Below, in pieces: positions 56,422 through 64,000 of a stretch of DNA of 64,000 bases; within the stretch, counting starts at the first letter, position 1, and the number at the start of each line of letters is the position of its first letter. The notes beneath the pieces are model-generated. The model saw only the letters and a program-made list of their open reading frames with translations. It did no database searches and was not told the origin of the DNA. This stretch comes from a virus. A program made the position numbers and the translations under genes. The stretch spans positions 1-64,000 of the IMG/VR virus record IMGVR_UViG_3300027816_000074. The stretch is one strand, 5' to 3'.

Positions 56422-57097
56422 TTTAACTGAGATACCAAAACATCTAAATTTAGATGCTCAGTTAAAATGGATTATTGAAGAATCAAACTTAAGAACTCTT
56501 AGATTAAATGTTGAGATTCCCCATGAACAGATGTATCAAGAAGCTGAAATTCTTCTTGACGAATTTTATTCTCATCGAGACGAAGGCGAAGATCACAGAG
56601 GGTGGAAAAGTCTTGTTATTCACGGACGAGGAAAACATATTACTCAAGGTGACGAACAATACGAAAATTTAAAAGATCTTCCCGACTATCATTGGACTGA
56701 GATAGCCGACAAATGTCCTATAACAACTATGTGGTTAAAAAGTTGTTGGCCTTTAGATAAATTTCTCAGGGTACGATTTATGCTTTTAGAACCAGATGGC
56801 TACATTATGCCTCATAGAGATAACAATAAAAGAAAGTTACAAGCAATTAATATAGCGTTAAATAATCCAGTTGGTTGCGAATTTGGTATGGAAAACTACG
56901 GAGTTATACCATGGAAATCTGGAGATGTTAGATTAATAGATATAAGCACGAATCATGCTGTTTGGAACAATAGTAAAACTCCCAGAATACATATTATTGT
57001 ACATGGATGGCCAGTTCAACAATATAAAGAGTACAGAAATTTAGTTATAGAAAGTTATAAAAAAACATATGAAGAATATATTGCATCTTGGAAGTAG
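56357..57097 (+). CDS. aspartyl/asparaginyl beta-hydroxylase-like oxygenase
   Basis: 246 residues. FMLLEPDGYIMPHRDNN with His153 and Asp155, and NHAVWNNSKTPRIHIIVHG with His200 and Arg210, give the Fe(II)/2-oxoglutarate site of the aspartyl hydroxylase family. An N-terminal 110-residue region precedes it. The 65-base overlap with the previous gene is long; ATG 56357 is the only early start. It probably hydroxylates a protein or peptide. Smaller relative at 29178. Followed by the tandem SGNH-like genes. Confidence 0.75.
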   Translation: MNTTLNISEFFEKRKEENHYHNLTEIPKHLNLDAQLKWIIEESNLRTLRLNVEIPHEQMYQEAEILLDEFYSHRDEGEDHRGWKSLVIHGRGKHITQGDEQYENLKDLPDYHWTEIADKCPITTMWLKSCWPLDKFLRVRFMLLEPDGYIMPHRDNNKRKLQAINIALNNPVGCEFGMENYGVIPWKSGDVRLIDISTNHAVWNNSKTPRIHIIVHGWPVQQYKEYRNLVIESYKKTYEEYIASWK

Positions 57098-57803
57098 TTG
57101 GAGTGAAGTAAATGGTGTACCTAATCATAGCTTACCATTTTTTGTAACAGAAGGCCTTATTAATCGAGGTATTGATGTAAACTATTATTCAACAGCTATG
57201 GGCGGTTGTGGATTAGGTGTTCAATTTGAAATTTTATTAAACATTTTAAACGGTAAAGAAAAAATTGATTTTGTTTTATTTGAAGTAACTACATTTGACA
57301 GATTTCATTGTCAACTATTAGACTCTGATATTGTATGGGAAAAAGAAGATAGTCATCCTAATATTGTACAATGTCGAAACTGGCTTATTAAAAACTATAT
57401 TTTTTGGATGCCGCTGCATAAAGAAATTATTAATCAACATTGGCCTTATCTGTCGAATAAAGGAACATATTTAAAAATGGCCAAACTTTTAAATGCGGGC
57501 GACTTTAATTGGGAAAGTATTTTTTTAAGTAGAATAGTAACAATTAAAAATTTACTTAAAAAAAGAAATATTCCGTTTTTAATATATGCACACGATTCGA
57601 AACAAATGGTAGATAAAACTCGGATATCTCAATTAGTACTTAAAGAAATATACGACGAACTAGACTTTTGTGTTAACGAGTACATTGGTATTGAAACTTT
57701 TAAGAAATTTGCCATCGACAGAGGATTTCATATGTCGCCCAACGGTGACAGATATATAGCTGAAAATGTTTTAATACCAAAAATTATTGAAAAATTAAAA
57801 TGA
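57069..57803 (+). CDS. SGNH-hydrolase-like protein (tandem copy 1)
   Basis: 244 residues. LHLGSSWSE (block I with Ser10), GGCGLGVQFE (oxyanion-type Gly/Gln) and IDRGFHMSPNGDRYIAEN with Asp217 and His221 reproduce the SGNH ester hydrolase pattern. It is a paralogue of the following gene with the same layout. No signal peptide, so the substrate is inside the host. SGNH proteins remove or move acetyl groups on sugars. Overlaps the preceding oxygenase gene by 29 bases. Confidence 0.65.
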   Translation: MKNILHLGSSWSEVNGVPNHSLPFFVTEGLINRGIDVNYYSTAMGGCGLGVQFEILLNILNGKEKIDFVLFEVTTFDRFHCQLLDSDIVWEKEDSHPNIVQCRNWLIKNYIFWMPLHKEIINQHWPYLSNKGTYLKMAKLLNAGDFNWESIFLSRIVTIKNLLKKRNIPFLIYAHDSKQMVDKTRISQLVLKEIYDELDFCVNEYIGIETFKKFAIDRGFHMSPNGDRYIAENVLIPKIIEKLK

Positions 57804-58507
57804 AAAAAATATTACATTTAGGGTGCAGTTGGAGTCAATTTAATCACGAAGGACAAAAAGGAGTACCTGAAAATACAGTCGAAGTATTAAAAGAGAAAAA
57901 TGTTGATGTTCTCTATTACAGTGCATCCCATGGTGGTTGCGATCTTGGAACACAATTTGAAGTACTAAAATCAGAGATAGGTAAAGGCTACGATTTTATT
58001 ATATTTCAAGTTACTTCTGACAGTAGACATCATATAAGAACTGGTCATTATAATTTAGACTGGACTCCTACTGTTTCTCATCCAAACATTTATAAGTGTG
58101 ATGTTTCTTTAAGAAAAAGTTTTGTGTTCTGGAATCCAAATTACGGAAAAGCTATAGATCAATTCTGGCATAAACATAACAGAGATTATCGAATGGCTGC
58201 TAAACTTAGTTACTCTTACGACTGGGATGATCAAAGTTTATACTTTGGTCAAATATGTTCGATTAAAAAAATATTAGAAAAATCTAATACTCCTTACATA
58301 ATCTATAGTCATCGGAATATCTGGTGGGAAAAACATAATAATATCTTTCAGGCTCACACAACTGATCTACTTGATTTTGATGTTGAAACACAATTAGGTG
58401 ACAATTTTAATTCTTATATTGTAGACGACGGACACCATTTAAGTAGTCAAGGAAATAGGATAGTAGCCGAAGAATTAATTGTTCCTAGACTACTACCCTA
58501 TCTATAA
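57800..58507 (+). CDS. SGNH-hydrolase-like protein (tandem copy 2)
   Basis: 235 residues, ATGA overlap with copy 1. LHLGCSWSQ (Ser10), GGCDLGTQFE and VDDGHHLSSQGNRIVAEE (Asp209, His213) match copy 1 residue for residue in the motifs while the rest has diverged. The two probably arose by tandem duplication and may act on different substrates or as a heterodimer. It ends one base before the stop of the convergent minus-strand gene. Confidence 0.65.
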   Translation: MKKILHLGCSWSQFNHEGQKGVPENTVEVLKEKNVDVLYYSASHGGCDLGTQFEVLKSEIGKGYDFIIFQVTSDSRHHIRTGHYNLDWTPTVSHPNIYKCDVSLRKSFVFWNPNYGKAIDQFWHKHNRDYRMAAKLSYSYDWDDQSLYFGQICSIKKILEKSNTPYIIYSHRNIWWEKHNNIFQAHTTDLLDFDVETQLGDNFNSYIVDDGHHLSSQGNRIVAEELIVPRLLPYL

Positions 58508-59410
58508 TTACATCTTAGCTTGTTCTTTTCGCCACTCTATAAGTAAATCATCATCGAGTTCAACTAAGAAAGTTAGTAATAAACCCATCTTAGCGTTCCA
58601 TAATTTTTTACCTTTGCTCTTAGTACCTTCATTAGTATTATGCAACTGTACTGCATCGAACCACATAGGTTTACCTGGTTCCCAATCTAAAATAGTTTCA
58701 GCACTTAAACCTTTTAATCTTTCATACGGAGTATTCATTACCTGCTCAAAAACAGATTTATCAAAAGGTGTTGCATTGTTTTCTTTAGGAACAGCAGTTC
58801 CTTGACCGTCATAGAATTGAAGTTCAGTGTAATCAGTGGTAATTTTATACACACTAGCAATATTAGGAACTAGACCGCCACCATTATAAACATGCGCCCA
58901 GTCAATATGTCGCTGATCGAAGAATACAATTTGTCCACCATCTTCTTCATTAAGATGTGTTCCTATCCATAAAGGTAACAACCAATTTTTCCAACAAGTG
59001 TATTTTCGTTGTTCGTGATTCAACGGGACTTTATCAAATGTAGTTGTAAAATCTTCAGGCCTTATACTATCATTATGTAATCCATATTGTTGGGGAGTAA
59101 TAAAATAATTACCGCCCACTTGTGGACTTTTTTCAGCAGGTATACCTAAACACTGATCGATTCTATCTTTAAATTTTAAATAAACTTCATGTAACTGTCC
59201 TGCTACTAACACAGTTCCGTTTTTATTCATTCTAACTTCTTTGCCTCCGGCAAATGCAAATTTCCAAATCCAATCTAATTCTTCTTTTGAAAACATTGCA
59301 TCTTCAGATTTTGATGCTCGGCTAATATGCCTACGCATATTTTCAACTGCTATAGGATGATCCATTGGAAGCATATAATGCTCCCTTCTTAAACCTTTAG
59401 TGTACTCCAT
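58508..59410 (-). CDS. 2-oxoglutarate/Fe(II) oxygenase-like protein
   Basis: 300 residues. YGLHNDS with His112 and Asp114 and a distal His257 in AVQLHNTNEG form the iron triad, followed by KLWNAKMGLLLTFLVEL. GTHLNEEDGGQIVFFDQR is the usual strand before the second half. It resembles phytanoyl-type/prolyl-hydroxylase folds rather than the aspartyl hydroxylases nearby. It may oxidise the product of the adjacent radical SAM enzymes. Start 59410 overlaps the upstream gene by 14 bases. Confidence 0.7.
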   Translation of the reverse strand: MEYTKGLRREHYMLPMDHPIAVENMRRHISRASKSEDAMFSKEELDWIWKFAFAGGKEVRMNKNGTVLVAGQLHEVYLKFKDRIDQCLGIPAEKSPQVGGNYFITPQQYGLHNDSIRPEDFTTTFDKVPLNHEQRKYTCWKNWLLPLWIGTHLNEEDGGQIVFFDQRHIDWAHVYNGGGLVPNIASVYKITTDYTELQFYDGQGTAVPKENNATPFDKSVFEQVMNTPYERLKGLSAETILDWEPGKPMWFDAVQLHNTNEGTKSKGKKLWNAKMGLLLTFLVELDDDLLIEWRKEQAKM

Positions 59411-60803
59411 AAAATACTCCTGTCATTTCTGGAAAAATTTCTTCAAAATTTAAACCTCTATGTGTATCAAGTGCTTTTAAATATTCTGTTGTTTCAGGTA
59501 ATCGGTTAGTCCAATCTTCTGATTTCATAAATTTAATCATGCCGCGCAATCTTTTGATACCATACTCGGCGTTAAGCCACTGTTCTTTTGTTACCTTACC
59601 TTTATGCCATTCAGGAACACCTAGTTCCCAGTTTTCTATCCACCATGGTATAAATTCCTCATAGTGTTGTTCGCATTTGTCTTTAAACCATTGAGGTAAG
59701 ATCTTGACATTTAGGTGTGGTGGCCAATATACAAAATGATGATTAATTCCACCTGCACCAAATGGCCACATGTTAATCTTTTTATAGTTCTGTTGTAATT
59801 TCCATTTGATAAATTCTGGAATATAATAAATGTTCAATGCCTGTACTGCACATGCAACTGTAATTTCTACGTTGTCAGATGTTTGTGTATCTAGAATCTT
59901 AAATACTTCTTCTGTACGTTCCCATTTACTAGGATATCTAATATAGGCATTCTTTTCACCTATTGCATCAACACTATAATGGAATCGAACAAGTTTAAAT
60001 TCTTTCCATAACTCAAATAAATCTTCTCGCCATTCGACTCCGTTACTGTTATAACGAAGTTCTAAATTCTTAGCATGTCCTTGCTTTATACATTCTTCTA
60101 AAATTTCGTAATGTTCTTCTATGATTAATGGCTCGCCACCTGCAAAATAAAGCTGTTGCATATTCGGGATTTGTTCATAGAATTGCTGCCAAAAAAGAGG
60201 ATTATTTTTATGCCAATTAAAACTTGAGCCGTTAACACTGCCCTTGTTTTCCCATGCCATGGTCTTGCTTAATTCTCTATTCTGTATAGTAGGATGGATC
60301 TTATTCCATTCTGGAATCCAATTACTACTATCATGCGGACTGCACATTACACAGGCTAATTGACATTTAGATCCGAATCTAAGATCAATATATTTTAAAT
60401 TAGGAGGGACTTGTCCATCATCTGTTGTCTGTGCAATTAACTGATCGATGTCCACACGCTGAGCCCAATAGTTAGTTTCCCATTGTCTTTTGCTTACATG
60501 ACCAGATTCTTCTTCTTTATAACATTTTGAACAGCTTTCTGGCTGTCCATTATCTAACATAATTTTTCTTACATTTTTCATGTAAGTGCTGTTCCAGCTT
60601 GATTGGAAATCGCTAACATTTAAGTTAGCTGGTTTACCTTCTTCTGTCTTCAACATTCCGACATGACCCCCGGTTTCAGCATTTGTAGATCCAACACCGC
60701 TAGCATTAGCAGTGCAACATACTCTCATACTACCGTCAGGTCTTGTACTTAAATGTATCCAAGGAAGAATACAAAATGTGTCTGATGGATATTTTTGTGT
60801 CAT
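59397..60803 (-). CDS. radical SAM enzyme, twitch-domain type
   Basis: 468 residues. An N-terminal cysteine region (CILPWIHLSTRPDGSMRVCC with Cys11, Cys29, Cys30, then CSKC at 91-94) precedes the radical SAM motif CQLACVMC (Cys147, Cys151, Cys154) and FAGGEPL. This arrangement is typical of twitch-domain-containing radical SAM proteins found in many marine phages, with no known product. It is a paralogue of the 61986 gene. Substrate unknown. Confidence 0.75.
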   Translation of the reverse strand: MTQKYPSDTFCILPWIHLSTRPDGSMRVCCTANASGVGSTNAETGGHVGMLKTEEGKPANLNVSDFQSSWNSTYMKNVRKIMLDNGQPESCSKCYKEEESGHVSKRQWETNYWAQRVDIDQLIAQTTDDGQVPPNLKYIDLRFGSKCQLACVMCSPHDSSNWIPEWNKIHPTIQNRELSKTMAWENKGSVNGSSFNWHKNNPLFWQQFYEQIPNMQQLYFAGGEPLIIEEHYEILEECIKQGHAKNLELRYNSNGVEWREDLFELWKEFKLVRFHYSVDAIGEKNAYIRYPSKWERTEEVFKILDTQTSDNVEITVACAVQALNIYYIPEFIKWKLQQNYKKINMWPFGAGGINHHFVYWPPHLNVKILPQWFKDKCEQHYEEFIPWWIENWELGVPEWHKGKVTKEQWLNAEYGIKRLRGMIKFMKSEDWTNRLPETTEYLKALDTHRGLNFEEIFPEMTGVFYGVH

Positions 60804-60823
60804 GGAAATATTTAGTTATTATG

Positions 60824-62002
60824 TTAATTGGCAAATTGGTTACTGAACATATCGTTTTTTACACCACATGTTTTGGCACAGATTTGTAATTTCCCGTCAG
60901 CACAACTAGATTTGGTCCAACTATTAGGAACAATATCTTGAAAATATAATCCATTTACGATTGATTCTAAACTGTGATTTTTGGCATTTAAATTTTCTTT
61001 TCCTACTTTATTAATTGCTTGCCAAATTTGGCCGCCTTCTGGTAACCAATACCAAACATACATTTGTCCGGCGGTCCAACAACAAGGTTGAACAATACCT
61101 TCAGCTGAAACATAAAGACTTTTTTCTTCTGCTACTTTACATTTTATTGGAACTTCGTCCCAATACTTCTCCATTGGTTTTTTCTTAGAGGGATCAATAT
61201 GAAATTTTTGTTTACTTTGCACAATGAATGCTTCTTCTGCTTTACTTGGAACAAAAGAAATAGTATCTTCTAGTTTTTTATCAATTTTACTTAATTCTGC
61301 TAATGCTGTATTTTTATACTTGTCATCAGTAGGAGGTTTTAAAAGAGTAGTTGCTTGTCCTTTACGATTGGCCGCTTGATGAGTGTCTTTTGTTGCGCCC
61401 GAGGCATTGCTGAAAAATCTTGCTGATTTTTTAAATTGAAACTTTTCAAACCCCATTTTCCCACTTAATGCTCTGGCCTCGTCGACCTGATGTTCGTTGT
61501 GTTCAAATACAATATAATCCCATCTTGCCCTGCCGCCAGCATTTATAAAAGCCTGAGCATTTTCCATAATTTTAGACCATATAGTATTTTGTCTGTACAG
61601 ATGATTAGTATCTTCTAATCCGTCTAAACTAAACACTACATTAGAATTTTTTCCCATAACTTGAGCAAGACGTGCCCACCAATCCGGTTTCTTCGCACTG
61701 CCGTTGGTGTGCATACTTAAATTCATTTTAGGATTAGATTGTCTAAAATATTCAAATATTTCTAAAGTATCTCTAGCAGCAATAGGATCTCCATAATTGC
61801 CACACATATATAGTCTGTCTAATTGCTGTATAAACTCAACTGTAAATATTCTTTTAACATCATCAAGATGTAATTCTGTGTTTGGTAACTGAGGATTGTC
61901 TTCGCCACCGTTAATGTTTCTAGCACACATTGGGCAGGCTGCGTTACAGCTATCTGTAACTTCTAAGTGTACAGTTCTAATGTCGTTATAGTGGTATATC
62001 AT
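60824..62002 (-). CDS. radical SAM enzyme with SPASM-like C-terminus
   Basis: 392 residues from ATG 62002; a TTG at 62011 is also in frame. SCNAACPMC (Cys19, Cys23, Cys26) is the radical SAM motif, MCGNYGDP replaces GGEP, and the C-terminal part (IKCKVAEEKSLYVSAEGIVQ, PCCW, SCADGKLQICAKTCG) has the cysteines of an auxiliary-cluster domain. It overlaps the next gene upstream by 17 bases. Differs from the two twitch-type enzymes on either side. Confidence 0.7.
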   Translation of the reverse strand: MIYHYNDIRTVHLEVTDSCNAACPMCARNINGGEDNPQLPNTELHLDDVKRIFTVEFIQQLDRLYMCGNYGDPIAARDTLEIFEYFRQSNPKMNLSMHTNGSAKKPDWWARLAQVMGKNSNVVFSLDGLEDTNHLYRQNTIWSKIMENAQAFINAGGRARWDYIVFEHNEHQVDEARALSGKMGFEKFQFKKSARFFSNASGATKDTHQAANRKGQATTLLKPPTDDKYKNTALAELSKIDKKLEDTISFVPSKAEEAFIVQSKQKFHIDPSKKKPMEKYWDEVPIKCKVAEEKSLYVSAEGIVQPCCWTAGQMYVWYWLPEGGQIWQAINKVGKENLNAKNHSLESIVNGLYFQDIVPNSWTKSSCADGKLQICAKTCGVKNDMFSNQFAN

Positions 62003-63260
62003 CTTGTTCAAATAGATAACTAAATTGTTTTAAATAATCTTTATTTACTGCTTCTTGAAAATACAGAAATTCTTCTTTTAACTTATTATTTGCTCTTGTA
62101 CTAAAATCGTGATTGTCTAATAAATCAAAAACATTTTGAAAGTCTGATTTATAATCTAAATTACAATCGTTAATAACATTAATTAAAGATTGTTTTGACT
62201 TCATAATATATTTTTTTGGAAGAACATTAATAGACATTGATCGTGGCCAAGTGAGTATAATTGGTTTAATTACACATCTTTTATCTCCAAGTGTTTTTTT
62301 CCACCAATAAATTAAATTATCTAAATATCTTACATTTAACCCGCTGACTACAGGTACTAAAGTAAGTTGGAAATTATCGTCTACATGTTTGACCGCTAAG
62401 TTAACATTTTTTTCAATATTATTCCAATCTGAACTCGTTCTTAAATATTCATTCAATTCGCCATACGCATCAATACTTAAATTTAATTCTACACTTTTAA
62501 AACTTTTAAGAAGATTTAATTGGTATTCGCTAAACTGAGACGTATTTGTATTACACCAGAATACAATGTTTGATGAGTAACCTTGCTCAACAAGAAAGGT
62601 TATAAAGTTCCAAAGAGGTTTAATAATAAAAGGTTCGCCGCCTGTAACATACAGATGCTCTAACTTATTTGCAATGTCTTTAAGCCCTTCCCAAAAAGTT
62701 TCACTTTTATCTAATTGTTCTTCTCCTGGATTATTAGACCACCATCGTTGATTTAACAACATTGTCTTTTTTTCTTCTCCCATTTTTTGCCCTATAGAAG
62801 TAATTAAAGAAGACCAATCTGTAGAACACATAATGCAAGCATAGTTACAAGTTTTAGCTACTTGCAAATTATAATAGCTGGGTACTAACTTTGTATCAAA
62901 CTTTTCCCAATTAGAAAAATCTTCAGGTAATGAAGTATCATAATTTTGTTGAAAGACATTCCACTCTTCTAATCGTTTAGAAACTAATCCTTGTTTTTCT
63001 TTGATCCAACAAGATTCACATTCTGAAAGTTTTTCTCCATTTATCATCCGTTTTCTAGATTCGTTGTAGTATGAATTATTAAAAATTTCTATAATCTTTG
63101 TAGACTTACCGTCAACTTTTTCTATGTCAGGATTATACTTTGCTTCGCAACAAAATTTTATTTGTCCTTTAGTTTCTGTACTAAAATGATTGAATAACAA
63201 AGGACACATTGTTGGATGTGTACCTGGAGAAAATCTATTTAAAAATTCTTCTCGATTCAT
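61986..63260 (-). CDS. radical SAM enzyme, twitch-domain type (paralogue)
   Basis: 424 residues. It has the same plan as the 59397 product: TMCPLLFNHFSTETKGQIKF with Cys19, CC at 37-38, CESC at 81-84, radical SAM motif CNYACIMC (Cys138, Cys142, Cys145) and VTGGEPFII. It is probably paralogous to the 59397 product and sits in the same operon. Two copies point to two related reactions or substrates. Overlaps the 63257 gene by 4 bases. Confidence 0.75.
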   Translation of the reverse strand: MNREEFLNRFSPGTHPTMCPLLFNHFSTETKGQIKFCCEAKYNPDIEKVDGKSTKIIEIFNNSYYNESRKRMINGEKLSECESCWIKEKQGLVSKRLEEWNVFQQNYDTSLPEDFSNWEKFDTKLVPSYYNLQVAKTCNYACIMCSTDWSSLITSIGQKMGEEKKTMLLNQRWWSNNPGEEQLDKSETFWEGLKDIANKLEHLYVTGGEPFIIKPLWNFITFLVEQGYSSNIVFWCNTNTSQFSEYQLNLLKSFKSVELNLSIDAYGELNEYLRTSSDWNNIEKNVNLAVKHVDDNFQLTLVPVVSGLNVRYLDNLIYWWKKTLGDKRCVIKPIILTWPRSMSINVLPKKYIMKSKQSLINVINDCNLDYKSDFQNVFDLLDNHDFSTRANNKLKEEFLYFQEAVNKDYLKQFSYLFEQDDIPL

Positions 63261-63628
63261 TGTGTTTCCTTATCCCAATACATTTTATTATTTTTTTGAT
63301 AAAAGTAATCTTTTTGCATTTCATATACATCATCGTAATCTACTCTATAATGAAATGCTTGACTTTTTAAGTATATTGCTATTCTAACATATGCAGCAGG
63401 TTTCGACTCTGGTCTAGGTCCCGAAGTTTTATATTGGATGTGCCAAACTGCATTATCAGTTTGTATTTGACATCCACCTTTTTTATTCCAAAATCCTAAT
63501 ATTTTTTCAAAATCTTCCACCTTTAACATGTAAGTGTTTACTGTGTTAGAGCTGACAAGAATACTTAAACTAACTTCGTTAGTTTCTTTAAACAAATAAA
63601 TTTTTAATGGCTTGGTAAATTCTAACAT
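63257..63628 (-). CDS. unknown protein
   Basis: 123 residues, overlapping the radical SAM gene. Strand-rich (SLSILVSSNTVNTYMLKVED, AAYVRIAIYLKSQAFHYRV) and ends in KMYWDKETQ. No cysteine-rich or leader-like peptide. It could be the substrate or partner of the enzyme, but no peptide-precursor pattern is seen. Not recognised. Confidence 0.4.
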   Translation of the reverse strand: MLEFTKPLKIYLFKETNEVSLSILVSSNTVNTYMLKVEDFEKILGFWNKKGGCQIQTDNAVWHIQYKTSGPRPESKPAAYVRIAIYLKSQAFHYRVDYDDVYEMQKDYFYQKNNKMYWDKETQ

Positions 63629-63852
63629 TAATTATCCAAAACTAATTTAACATCTTTTCCTGGACCAACATGACTTGGTAATCCACCATACTCGTTGATA
63701 TACCATTCAATTACAGCCTTATACCAATTTTGGCTATCGTGATGAGCCTGCTGGTTAAATTTAAAAATATTATTGTTGGTAGCTTCTATAGCTACTAGAG
63801 CTCTTGCAGATTCTTTTTGAAGAGTTCTTAAATCAAAATCATTTATATCCAA
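63628..63852 (-). CDS. small unknown protein, TTG start
   Basis: 74 residues from TTG 63852, preceded by AGGAGA ten bases away; no ATG start is available. Mostly helical and acidic, ending PSHVGPGKDVKLVLDN. It overlaps the next gene downstream by one base and the upstream gene by a few. A small adaptor or substrate for the radical SAM enzymes is possible. Confidence 0.4.
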   Translation of the reverse strand: MDINDFDLRTLQKESARALVAIEATNNNIFKFNQQAHHDSQNWYKAVIEWYINEYGGLPSHVGPGKDVKLVLDN

Positions 63853-64000
63853 TTCTCAAAAATCTCCTATATTTTGGTAATTCTAATTCACCTTCGTACA
63901 GACAATCTCTCATCGGAGTTTTGTCTGTAAAGTCAATCAAAGAACTAGAACAGTTTACGTGATCTTCAATGTCAAAATAATCGTTAGTTTGCAAAATCAC
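63839..64000 (-). CDS. C-terminal end of an unknown gene (cut by window edge)
   Basis: The frame is open from the window edge to a TGA at 63839-63841, 53 codons before the stop: it begins VILQTNDYFDIEDHVN and ends YRRFLRIGYK. The stop overlaps the start of the 63852 gene, as expected for a tightly packed operon. A single Cys pair (residues 17 and 34 of the fragment). No family recognised from the fragment. Confidence 0.4.
   Translation of the reverse strand: MILQTNDYFDIEDHVNCSSSLIDFTDKTPMRDCLYEGELELPKYRRFLRIGYK

Noticed and set aside
63257-63852. RiPP precursor peptides for the radical SAM enzymes
   Set aside because: Neither small product has a leader-core layout, repeated core residues or a Gly-Gly cleavage site.

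Overview
The window is a segment of an AT-rich, T4-like (tailed, myovirus-type) lytic phage genome. It carries a gp43-type family B DNA polymerase, a gp45-type sliding clamp, a gp44-type clamp loader, a T4 RNase H-type 5' nuclease, a GroES/gp31-like co-chaperonin, PhoH, dCMP deaminase, ThyX and many small conserved hypotheticals of the kind found in marine T4-like phages. A spanin-like gene pair and lipoprotein signal peptides point to a Gram-negative host. No photosystem gene is present, so nothing here proves a cyanobacterial host. I saw no tRNA, rRNA, CRISPR array or insertion sequence. Genes are packed with ATGA/TAATG overlaps, and no gap exceeds 300 bases.

Layout: 1-6,200 holds a papain-like protease and tail-fibre or virion structural genes. 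6,400-11,200 holds GroES-like, nucleotidyltransferase, clamp loader, dCMP deaminase and (minus strand) phoH. 11,400-14,200 holds two unknown genes, a spanin-like pair, a lipoprotein and a holin-like protein. 14,200-18,400 is a proteostasis block (DnaJ, peptide deformylase, full-length ClpA). 18,400-28,740 is a late-promoter island of cargo-like proteins: short N-terminal peptides ending in (I/L/V)xE, internal repeats of the same sites, three different nucleotidyltransferase folds, Dps, a GH19 endolysin, and a peptidoglycan-binding/annexin-like protein. 28,760-33,500 holds a secreted HExxH protein, a hydroxylase, a DsbA-like protein, DNA polymerase and clamp. 33,500-47,900 holds DpdA-like transglycosylase, sugar and nucleotide enzymes, FolE, QueE, 5' nuclease and many small genes. 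47,900-52,200 holds a MoxR/VWA pair and ThyX. 52,200-64,000 is an accessory island of four radical SAM enzymes, two Fe/2OG oxygenase-type proteins, an SDR, a glycosyltransferase-like protein and tandem SGNH-like proteins on both strands.

Regulation is readable. Host-type sigma70 promoters (TTGACA-17-TATAAT and close variants) lie at 6379, 7623, 14175, 29669, 41954, 47864 and 49047. T4-type late promoter boxes (GATAAATAT-like) precede genes at 819, 11383, 13444, 18418, 24285, 26503, 47180 and 55069. Several promoters are fused to hairpins, three genes look leaderless, and the polymerase gene has a 5-bp stem/8-nt loop hairpin just upstream of its ribosome-binding site, like the T4 gp43 translational operator.

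The strongest candidates for an under-described system are (1) the 18.4-28.7 kb island, read as capsid-targeted polyproteins cut by a prohead protease, with cassettes joined by exact 17-bp repeats, and (2) the radical SAM/oxygenase/SGNH island at 52-64 kb. Both are inferences from sequence pattern.
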